From NCBI RefSeq assembly GCF_000744605.1, contig NZ_JQMG01000001.1:310001-374000 (forward strand): DNA of 64,000 nucleotides, read 5' to 3'. This document shows, one piece after another, positions 57,324 through 64,000 of this stretch. The notes under the pieces were generated by a model. The model was given only the letters and a program-made list of their open reading frames with translations, made no database searches and was not told where the DNA came from. Source of the stretch: Methylotenera sp. L2L1. Lineage in GTDB: Bacteria; Pseudomonadota; Gammaproteobacteria; Burkholderiales; Methylophilaceae. The position numbers and the translations under genes were made by a program. Within the stretch, counting starts at the first letter, position 1. Each line of letters opens with the position of its first letter.

Positions 57324-60300
57324 TTACAACAATACTTTTTCGATACCACCATTGTTGGCCTTATGTACATACTCCTGCATCCAGTTTTCACCGAGAATAT
57401 GTTTAGCCATTTCAACCACAATGTAGTCTGCTTCAATGCCAGTATCTTCGCCATAGCGAGACAGACCTTGTAGGCAGCTTGGGCATGAAGTTAATATTTT
57501 AACGTCCATTTCAGGCGCACCTACAGTCAAGCCCATTTGCTGCAACCCTTTTTCAAGCTCTTCCTGCTTACGCATTTTGACTTGGGTTGAAATATCTGGA
57601 CGCGCCACTGCAAAGGTACCGCTCTCGCCGCAGCATCGATCATTCAATGCAACATCCTGCCCCATCAGGGTACTGGTCACCTCTAGCGGCTTGTAGGTTT
57701 TCATTGGTGTGTGGCAAGGGTCATGATACATATAGCGTGTACCCGTTACGCCTTGCAAGCGCATATCTTTTTCCATCAAATACTCATGAATATCCAATAA
57801 GCGGCAGCCTGGGAAAATCTTCTCGAACTCGTATTTTTGCAACTGATCCATACAAGTACCGCAAGAAACAATCACCGTTTTAATATCAAGATAATTCAAT
57901 GTGTTAGCAACACGATGGAACAGCACGCGATTATCTGCCGTGATTTCTTGGCCTTTATCATGATTACCTGCAGATGTTTGCGGATATCCACAACACAAGT
58001 AACCTGGTGGCAACACAGTAATCGCACCGACTTCATACAGCATCGCTTGCGTTGCCAGCCCTACGTTTGAAAACAAACGCTCAGACCCACAACCTGGAAA
58101 GTAAAACACCGCCTCAGAGTCATCTGTTACCTTTTGCGGGTTACGAATCACAGGTATCATGTGATCATCTTCTAAACCAAGCATCGCACGTGAAGTTTTA
58201 GATTGCATTTTCTTCGGCATTGGGCGATTAATAAAATGTATCACCTGTGCTTTGATATCAGCCTTACCGACAGTCGCTGGTGGGTGCTTTTTATCACGCA
58301 ACAAGCCAAAACGTTTAGCTAGGGTATGTGCGAGATTTTGCGCTTTATAACCCCAATTAATCATGACTGTACGCAACAATTTAATAGTCGCAGGGTCTTT
58401 AGCATTTAAAAATGCCATGCCCAATGCAGTGCCTGGATTAAATTGTTTTTTACCCTGCTCACGTAAGAAATTACGCATTTTGATGGAGACATCACCAAAA
58501 TCAATATCGACAGGACACGGCTTCTCGCAACGATGGCAGACCGTACAATGATCCGCAACATCATTAAACTCATCAAAGTGCTTAATTGAAATACCACGGC
58601 GCGTTTGCTCTTCATACAAGAATGCCTCAATTAGCAACGAAGTACCTAAAATCTTATTCCGTGGGCTATACAATAAGTTTGCACGCGGCACATGGGTAGA
58701 ACATACAGGCTTACATTTACCGCAACGCAAACAGTCACTAATGTCATCTGCAATTTCTCCAATTGCAGATTGCTCCATGATGATAGATTCTTGCTCAAGC
58801 AAACCAAAGCTTGGCGTATAAGCATTCTCTAAACCAGAGCCAGCCAGCAACTTACCTTTATTAAAGTGCCCATTCGGGTCTACTTTATTTTTATAGGTAG
58901 TAAAAGTATCAATCGTAGATTGATCCAAGAACTCCATTTTCGTAATGCCGATACCATGTTCGCCAGAAATAACACCATCTAAATTACGTGCAAGCGCCAT
59001 GACCTTTGCCACAGCTGCATGTGCATCTTGCATCATGCCATAATCATCAGAGTTTACTGGGATGTTGGTATGTACGTTACCGTCACCCGCATGCATGTGC
59101 AATGCAATAAACACGCGGCTTTTGAGTACTTGTTTATGAATCTCATCGCAGCGTTCAAGGATTTTCTGATACTCGCGTCCAGCAAAAATATCTGCCATTG
59201 GACGTTTGAGCTCGCGCTTCCACGAAATTCGTAAATCATAAGACTGCACTGCTCTGAACACATTCTCATAATGTGCGTATGCTTTGCCAGCCTCGCCTAA
59301 CACGGAAACAGGCTCATCGAGATGGTCTAAAACAAAGCTCCAGCGTGAACGTAAATCATCCAACAATGCCAACGCCATTGTTTGCTTGGTTTTCACCATA
59401 TTTAAATCGGCATTACCCTCTTCATCTGCTTGCAATGGCAATTCGCCTTGCATAAAGACTTTTAAAGCATCAATCAGCTTAAGCTTGTTTCTGATAGATA
59501 AATCAATATTAATGCGTTCGATACCATCAGAGTAATCTCCCAAGCGCGGCAATGGGATCACCACATCTTCATTGATTTTGAACGCATTGGTGTGTTTAGC
59601 AATCGCAGCAGTTCTGGCACGGTCTAGCCAGAACTTTTTACGTGCTTCGCTGGATACTGCAATAAAGCCTTCGCCATTACGTGCGTTACATAAACGCACC
59701 ATGCTTGAGGCAACTTCACCCACCGCATTTTCATCATCGGATGCAATGTCTGCAATCAACACCATTTTAGGACGTTGCTGGCGGGCGGCTTTAGTTGCAT
59801 AACCAACCGCTTTAATATAGCGTTCATCCATATGCTCAAGCCCCGCCATAATCACAGCTGGGGTTTGTTTGGCGGTTGCATCTAAGTAATCTTTAATTTC
59901 AACGATAGCCGGCACTGCATGCGATACATTGCCAAAGAACTCCAATGCAATGGTGCGTACGTACTTAGGCATACGGTGCAAAATAAAGGTAGCACTGGTG
60001 ATTAAACCATCACAACCCTCTTTTTGGATGCCAGGTAAGCCAGATAAAAACTTATCGGTAACGTCTTTACCCAAACCAACCTTACGGAAGCTCGGGCCCG
60101 GAATTTCCAGTATCTCAGGCTCAGACAACAGCGTTTTCATATCTTCGCTGTAACGGCTGATTTTAAATCGAGCCATCTCAATGTCGTGAATTTTGCCTAG
60201 GTTGTGGTCTAAACGTTCAACTTCCATCCACTCACCATCTGGCGTCACCATGCGCCATGAGGCGAGGTTATCTAAGGCAGTACCCCATAACACAGCCTTT

Positions 60301-61208
60301 TTACCGCCTGCGTTCATGGCTACGTTACCACCGATACAAGAAGCATCCGCACTGGTTGGGTCACACGCAAACTCTAAACCGGCATCAGACGCTGCCTCCA
60401 TTGCACGTCTTGTAACAACGCCGGCACCACACTCAATAGTAGCAACTTGGCGCGCAACGCCAGGTAAAGTGCGCATTTGCACACCTGTATGCTGATCCAA
60501 TTTTTCTGTATTAATCACGGCAGACAAAGGTGTGAGCGGAATAGCACCACCTGTATAGCCAGTACCACCGCCACGCGGGATGATAGTAAGCCCTAACTCA
60601 ATACAAGCGCGCACCAAGGCTGCGATTTCGCTCTCGGTATCAGGCGTTAATACCAAGAATGGATATTCAACACGCCAGTCGGTAGCGTCGGTCACGTGAG
60701 ACACGCGTGATAGTCCATCAAATTTCACGTTATCTTTACGTGTTATTTTTGATAGTTTAGCCAGTGCTTTTTTGCGAAGATTTGCCGTGTGCTTAAATTC
60801 ATTCTCAAACTTAGTCACGGCCTGGCGTGCAGCTACGACTAGCTTAACCACCTTAGCGTTGCCAGCACTGCGCTCATCAATGGCGGCAATGCGATGATGC
60901 AAAGCATCTACTAACGCTTTGCAGCGCTTAGGATTTTCTAACAGATCATCTTGCAGATACGGGTTGCGCGACACGACCCACAAGTCACCCAACACCTCAA
61001 ATAACATACGTGCGGAACGCCCTGTTTTACGCTCACCACGTAACTCATTTAAAATACTCCAAATTTCTTCCCCAAGAAACCGAATGACAATTTCACGGTC
61101 TGAGAATGAAGTATAGTTATAGGGAATCTCGCGCAAGCGCGTTGGAGCTTTAGGCTCCGCGTTTAATATAGTGCTTAATAGAGGTGCGTTCATTGTAGTT
61201 TTTGACAA
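57324..61208 (-). CDS. DUF3683-FAD-FeS-CCG fused dehydrogenase (D-lactate/glycolate type)
   Basis: A 1294-residue multi-domain protein. N-terminal DUF3683 (about 20-90), FAD-binding domain ([28 protein letters not shown] [14 protein letters not shown]), FAD-oxidase C-terminal domain, two ferredoxin-type 4Fe-4S sites near 825 ([11 protein letters not shown]) and 887 ([12 protein letters not shown]), then two CCG domains (LCCGYPQ near 1073, RCCGESG near 1192) as in GlpC/GlcF. It should oxidise a 2-hydroxy acid such as D-lactate and pass electrons to quinone. It keeps in one chain what many bacteria split into GlcD and GlcF. Confidence 0.92.
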   Translation of the reverse strand: MSKTTMNAPLLSTILNAEPKAPTRLREIPYNYTSFSDREIVIRFLGEEIWSILNELRGERKTGRSARMLFEVLGDLWVVSRNPYLQDDLLENPKRCKALVDALHHRIAAIDERSAGNAKVVKLVVAARQAVTKFENEFKHTANLRKKALAKLSKITRKDNVKFDGLSRVSHVTDATDWRVEYPFLVLTPDTESEIAALVRACIELGLTIIPRGGGTGYTGGAIPLTPLSAVINTEKLDQHTGVQMRTLPGVARQVATIECGAGVVTRRAMEAASDAGLEFACDPTSADASCIGGNVAMNAGGKKAVLWGTALDNLASWRMVTPDGEWMEVERLDHNLGKIHDIEMARFKISRYSEDMKTLLSEPEILEIPGPSFRKVGLGKDVTDKFLSGLPGIQKEGCDGLITSATFILHRMPKYVRTIALEFFGNVSHAVPAIVEIKDYLDATAKQTPAVIMAGLEHMDERYIKAVGYATKAARQQRPKMVLIADIASDDENAVGEVASSMVRLCNARNGEGFIAVSSEARKKFWLDRARTAAIAKHTNAFKINEDVVIPLPRLGDYSDGIERINIDLSIRNKLKLIDALKVFMQGELPLQADEEGNADLNMVKTKQTMALALLDDLRSRWSFVLDHLDEPVSVLGEAGKAYAHYENVFRAVQSYDLRISWKRELKRPMADIFAGREYQKILERCDEIHKQVLKSRVFIALHMHAGDGNVHTNIPVNSDDYGMMQDAHAAVAKVMALARNLDGVISGEHGIGITKMEFLDQSTIDTFTTYKNKVDPNGHFNKGKLLAGSGLENAYTPSFGLLEQESIIMEQSAIGEIADDISDCLRCGKCKPVCSTHVPRANLLYSPRNKILGTSLLIEAFLYEEQTRRGISIKHFDEFNDVADHCTVCHRCEKPCPVDIDFGDVSIKMRNFLREQGKKQFNPGTALGMAFLNAKDPATIKLLRTVMINWGYKAQNLAHTLAKRFGLLRDKKHPPATVGKADIKAQVIHFINRPMPKKMQSKTSRAMLGLEDDHMIPVIRNPQKVTDDSEAVFYFPGCGSERLFSNVGLATQAMLYEVGAITVLPPGYLCCGYPQTSAGNHDKGQEITADNRVLFHRVANTLNYLDIKTVIVSCGTCMDQLQKYEFEKIFPGCRLLDIHEYLMEKDMRLQGVTGTRYMYHDPCHTPMKTYKPLEVTSTLMGQDVALNDRCCGESGTFAVARPDISTQVKMRKQEELEKGLQQMGLTVGAPEMDVKILTSCPSCLQGLSRYGEDTGIEADYIVVEMAKHILGENWMQEYVHKANNGGIEKVLL

Positions 61209-61382
61209 ATAGCTTTGCTATTAAAGGTTCATTATAACATGGTGTAAGCTAGCAAATAAGCGCGACCTTGATATGGTTATTTATCAGGCGCACAAGATTA
61301 AGATAGCTGTATTTTAAATAAATTCATTGAAAACTCAGTAAAAACCAGTGGGAATATCCGTAAATAAAGTTAGACTACTAAT

Positions 61383-61883
61383 ATGAATCAATTATTAAAA
61401 AAATCTCTACTGCCAATTATTATTATTGCACTGTTAGTGCTACTAGGCCTTCAACTCACCAAGAAGCCGCAAGCGCCTGACGTGACGTTTAACACCATTG
61501 ATGGTAAGCAAATCTCGATGGCATCTCTAAAGGACAAAGTAGTCATTGTTAACTTCTGGGCGACAGACTGCCCAGGCTGCATTAAAGAGATGCCCGAACT
61601 GATTAAGACTTATCATACCTACCAAGCCAAAGGGCTTGAAGTGATTGCCGTTGCGATGCCGCATGACGAAATCTCACAAATCAAAAATTACAGTAAGGCA
61701 CAAAACCTGCCTTTCCCAGTGATGCATGACCAGCGCGCGGAAATCACTGAACTGTTTGGCAAAGTGAGATTAACACCCACTGCCTTCATCTACAACAAAC
61801 AAGGTGACTTACTACAAAGAACGATAGGTGAGTTAGACTTTGTTGCATTACAACAATTACTAAATAAAGAGCTGGGTGTATAA
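61383..61883 (+). CDS. TlpA-like membrane-anchored thioredoxin
   Basis: A 166-residue protein with an N-terminal helix (about 10-25) and a periplasmic TlpA/ResA-type thioredoxin domain. The active site is C63-P-G-C66 in NFWATDCPGCIKEMP, and the cis-proline region is RLTPTAFIYNK. It may reduce apocytochrome c or copper-site cysteines in oxidase or cytochrome maturation. The next gene starts directly after its stop. Confidence 0.9.
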   Translation: MNQLLKKSLLPIIIIALLVLLGLQLTKKPQAPDVTFNTIDGKQISMASLKDKVVIVNFWATDCPGCIKEMPELIKTYHTYQAKGLEVIAVAMPHDEISQIKNYSKAQNLPFPVMHDQRAEITELFGKVRLTPTAFIYNKQGDLLQRTIGELDFVALQQLLNKELGV

Positions 61884-62309
61884 ATGCTTTGGATTAAAGC
61901 GCTTCATATTATTTTTATCACCAGTTGGTTTGCGGGCTTATTCTACCTGCCCAGACTATTTGTCAACCACGCGATGGTATTAAACGCAGAAACACCCAAC
62001 CAAGCAACCTCCGAACAGTTAAAGTTGATGGAAAAAAAACTTTACCGCTTTATGCTGCCGCTTGCTTTACTCGCACTAGGGTTTGGGCTCTGGTTATGGC
62101 TGGGTTATGGAGTTTCTGGTGCGTGGATGCATGCAAAGCTAACACTTGTCGCGATACTCGTTTGGTATCATTTTTACTGCGGAAAACTTGTCAAAGATTT
62201 CAGTCAAGATAAAAACCAACACGGTCATATTTGGTACCGTTGGTTTAATGAATTACCCGTCATACTGCTGACTGCGGTGGTAATACTCGTTGTGGTTAAA
62301 CCTTTTTAA
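61884..62309 (+). CDS. hemJ: Protoporphyrinogen IX oxidase HemJ
   Basis: Oxidises protoporphyrinogen IX to protoporphyrin IX in heme synthesis. 141 residues, four helices. The family signature WIKALHIIFITSWFAGLFYL with a conserved His in helix 1 is present, and a further His in WYHFYCGKL. Starts immediately after the thioredoxin gene stop, so an operon is certain. Oxygen-independent in related enzymes. The name HemJ is well supported by the motif. Confidence 0.88.
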   Translation: MLWIKALHIIFITSWFAGLFYLPRLFVNHAMVLNAETPNQATSEQLKLMEKKLYRFMLPLALLALGFGLWLWLGYGVSGAWMHAKLTLVAILVWYHFYCGKLVKDFSQDKNQHGHIWYRWFNELPVILLTAVVILVVVKPF

Positions 62310-62323
62310 CTGAAAGCTATCGC

Positions 62324-63118
62324 ATGAATTATGATGATTCGGACTTATCTGGCTCGGACTTACTAAGTTCTTCTTGGCTAATCTACATGCTAGCCAAATC
62401 AAGCGGTACACCTGAGGGCCGCTTATTAAGCTTGTTTGACATTCTTAACGACTGGCTAAAAGCACCTAACATACTGAAACATTGCCATTTAAGCAACGCT
62501 AACCACTCATTACTGTTAGATTACTGCATCACGCAAGCCCAAGCTTTAGGTGCGGAAAACCCTGAAATTCTTGCTGAACATATCGTATTGATTGCTCGCA
62601 ATGCCGCACAACAGAATATCGCTCACCCGTCCAGCAACAGCCTAACGCATGCAAAAAAAGCAGCAAGTGCACTGATTTTGGCTCAAACTCAGCCGCTTAA
62701 AACAGTGCAAATCAAGCCCGCATTATCTAAACCAATTGCTTACAGCATTGCAGCTACATTAGCGCTAGCAATCTGCGCATCATTAATATGGGCACCATTC
62801 TTAAAAGACCAGCAATCGACAGAACGCATGAATGCTGAATTAAATAACGACAACAACTCAGCACTTGCGAAAAAAGAAGACCAACACTTAACCGCACATG
62901 ACGCAACCCAAATGTATGCGAAATATGAGCTGATGCGCCAAGGCACATGTCAGTTTCCAGAGGCATTATTGATGCCAGACAAGCACAAGGCCATCTATTT
63001 AGAAAATGTAGTGGGTGGGAAACTACCTTCAAACCTAGACGACTTAGCCATCGCGAATGAGTATCTAGAAAAAGTGAAATGTAATTTCACCCCAATGCTG
63101 ATGGCAGCATCCAAATAG
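62324..63118 (+). CDS. Unknown one-TM protein (264 aa)
   Basis: I do not recognise this protein. It has an acidic N-terminus (NYDDSDLSGSDLLSSSW), a helical soluble part of about 130 residues with a cysteine-containing LLDYCITQAQAL, one membrane helix (about 141-163) and a C-terminal part with KYELMRQGTCQF and a late VKCNF. The two C-terminal cysteines could form a periplasmic disulfide. Follows hemJ by 14 bases, so it is in that operon. Confidence 0.65.
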   Translation: MNYDDSDLSGSDLLSSSWLIYMLAKSSGTPEGRLLSLFDILNDWLKAPNILKHCHLSNANHSLLLDYCITQAQALGAENPEILAEHIVLIARNAAQQNIAHPSSNSLTHAKKAASALILAQTQPLKTVQIKPALSKPIAYSIAATLALAICASLIWAPFLKDQQSTERMNAELNNDNNSALAKKEDQHLTAHDATQMYAKYELMRQGTCQFPEALLMPDKHKAIYLENVVGGKLPSNLDDLAIANEYLEKVKCNFTPMLMAASK

Positions 63119-63181
63119 TAACCATTTGCTCAGAAAAAATAATAGTTGCAATCAGCCTATACAGATTAGTATAATGGTGTC

Positions 63182-63745
63182 ATGACTGGCTTACGTGAAA
63201 AAATACTCACTACTGCGAGCAATTTATTTCAAACGCAGGGCATTAACTCAACTGGAGTTGATACGATTGTGGCTGTCGCCGGCACGACCAAAATGACCCT
63301 GTATAAGTATTTTGGTAGTAAAGAAGTGTTAATTCTTGAAGTACTTAAACAAGGTCATCAGGATTTTCAAAACTGGCTCAACGATAAGTTGAGCAGCAAC
63401 ACCAAGCAACCTACCGAAAAACTTCAAAAGCTATTTGATTACATTGAAGAATGGGTCACGTCACCAGACTTTCATGGTGTAGGTTTCATCAAGGCCTCAG
63501 CCGAGTTCCCAAAAGAAGACAACCCTGTTCACCAACTGTCTTCACAGCAATCGCAGCAATTTAAGCAATATATTCAGCATTTAGCGGCACAAGCTAATAT
63601 TAAAGATGCTGAGGGCTTGGCACTACAACTCTCCCTTCTTTTTGAAGGCGCAGTTCAAGCTGAGCAAATGAAACGCGGCTCTGGTGCTATCAAATATGCA
63701 AAGACAGCCGCAAAAATCTTAATTGATGGCGCGCTTAACCATTAG
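63182..63745 (+). CDS. TetR/AcrR family regulator
   Basis: A 187-residue repressor-type protein. The N-terminal helix-turn-helix is IVAVAGTTKMTLYKYFGSKE, with the usual following helix (VLILEVLKQGHQDF), and the C-terminal ligand domain is all-helical. Its target is unknown. It lies 63 bases after the unknown gene and before a PfkB kinase gene. An imperfect repeat TATAC-N6-GTATA near 63159-63174 could be its own operator. Confidence 0.88.
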   Translation: MTGLREKILTTASNLFQTQGINSTGVDTIVAVAGTTKMTLYKYFGSKEVLILEVLKQGHQDFQNWLNDKLSSNTKQPTEKLQKLFDYIEEWVTSPDFHGVGFIKASAEFPKEDNPVHQLSSQQSQQFKQYIQHLAAQANIKDAEGLALQLSLLFEGAVQAEQMKRGSGAIKYAKTAAKILIDGALNH

Positions 63746-63862
63746 AGCCACCTACGGCTTACGCACTAAAACACAGCCCATCATCAACCTACTTATCTAT
63801 AACTTGCCTATATAGGCAAATACCTAAGATAATGTTTCTTTTTTCACGTCTCGATTAATTTC
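63746..63862. promoter_or_regulatory. Gap before kinase gene with 16-bp palindrome
   Basis: TTGCCTATATAGGCAA at 63804-63819 is a perfect 8+8 palindrome about 43 bases upstream of the kinase ATG. It fits an operator for a dimeric regulator and could be bound by the TetR protein before it. The rest of the gap has no gene. Confidence 0.4.
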
Positions 63863-64000
63863 ATGCATACACTCATTTGTGGCTCACTCGCCTTCGACAC
63901 CATCATGGTGTTTCAAGATAAATTCACGAACCATATCTTGCCAGACAAGATTCATGCATTAAGTGTTGCGTTTTACGTGCCTGAGATGCGCCGAGAATTT
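63863..64000 (+). CDS. PfkB-family carbohydrate/adenosine kinase (start only, cut by window end)
   Basis: 46 codons from the ATG to the last base of the window. The start MHTLICGSLAFDTIMVFQDKF and the later FYVPEMRREF match the N-terminus of PfkB-family kinases often annotated as adenosine or ribokinase-like in betaproteobacteria. The remaining motifs lie outside, so the substrate cannot be judged. Confidence 0.75.
   Translation, partial: MHTLICGSLAFDTIMVFQDKFTNHILPDKIHALSVAFYVPEMRREF

Noticed and set aside
57324-61208. Long plus-strand frames opposite the FAD/FeS dehydrogenase
   Set aside because: Antisense shadows without start signals or recognisable protein features.

Overview
The window comes from a moderately AT-rich proteobacterium. 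It is most likely a betaproteobacterium, and a Methylophilaceae (Methylotenera-like) member is my best guess. I infer this from gene order (murJ-ribF-ileS-lspA, cysS-argJ-Nudix/ThiE, pilD-coaE-zapD-yacG), the 1294-residue DUF3683/FAD/FeS dehydrogenase, the RegB/RegA pair and protein style. No methylotrophy marker gene lies in the window, so the family is not proven. The DNA is chromosomal and densely coded, with about 60 genes. I saw no tRNA, rRNA, IS element, CRISPR array or prophage.

Region 1 (1-16.8 kb) is a respiratory island. It opens with the 3'-truncated-in-window copper ATPase gene ccoI (5' end missing) and ccoS. Next comes a caa3/aa3-type cytochrome c oxidase cluster: DUF2244, ctaC with a fused cytochrome c domain, ctaD, a 38-residue small assembly protein, ctaG, ctaE, a convergent DUF2909 gene, SURF1, a SCO-like CxxxC protein, heme A synthase ctaA and heme O synthase ctaB. 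A complete cbb3 oxidase operon (ccoNOQP) follows, with ccoG, a FixH-like gene and a TauE/SafE-like membrane protein.

Region 2 (16.8-23.1 kb) holds a translationally coupled pair, a TonB-dependent receptor and an exported beta-propeller with CECC and CPHH motifs. This is a candidate metal (copper) acquisition unit. Divergent from it is the redox two-component pair regB/regA. A RegA/PrrA-type inverted repeat (GCGNC-N5-GNCGC) occurs both in front of regB and in front of the aa3 oxidase cluster, which suggests autoregulation plus control of respiration. A small molybdopterin oxidoreductase gene follows.

Region 3 (23.1-43.5 kb) is housekeeping: lspA, ileS, ribF, murJ, rpsT, purEK, proB, obgE, rpmA, rplU, ispB, pilD, coaE, zapD, yacG, a PCuAC copper chaperone, a Nudix-ThiE fusion, argJ and cysS. 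A gap of about 380 bases between rplU and ispB may contain a gene remnant.

Region 4 (43.6-54.1 kb) has a TPR protein and an L,D-transpeptidase that share the same C-terminal domain, two cyclophilins and lpxH. On the other strand it has a signalling set (PP2C phosphatase, FHA protein, GAF/HD-GYP), nusB-ribH and an OFA-family MFS transporter that seems to carry its small subunit as a C-terminal fusion.

Region 5 (54.2-64 kb) has phoB-phoR behind a three-repeat Pho box, a putative lipoprotein, the large FAD/FeS dehydrogenase, a TlpA-like thioredoxin, hemJ, an unknown one-TM protein, a TetR regulator and the start of a PfkB-family kinase cut by the window end.

The theme of the first third is oxidase biogenesis: heme A/O synthesis, copper delivery and export, and redox control. 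HemJ and PCuAC further along fit the same physiology.
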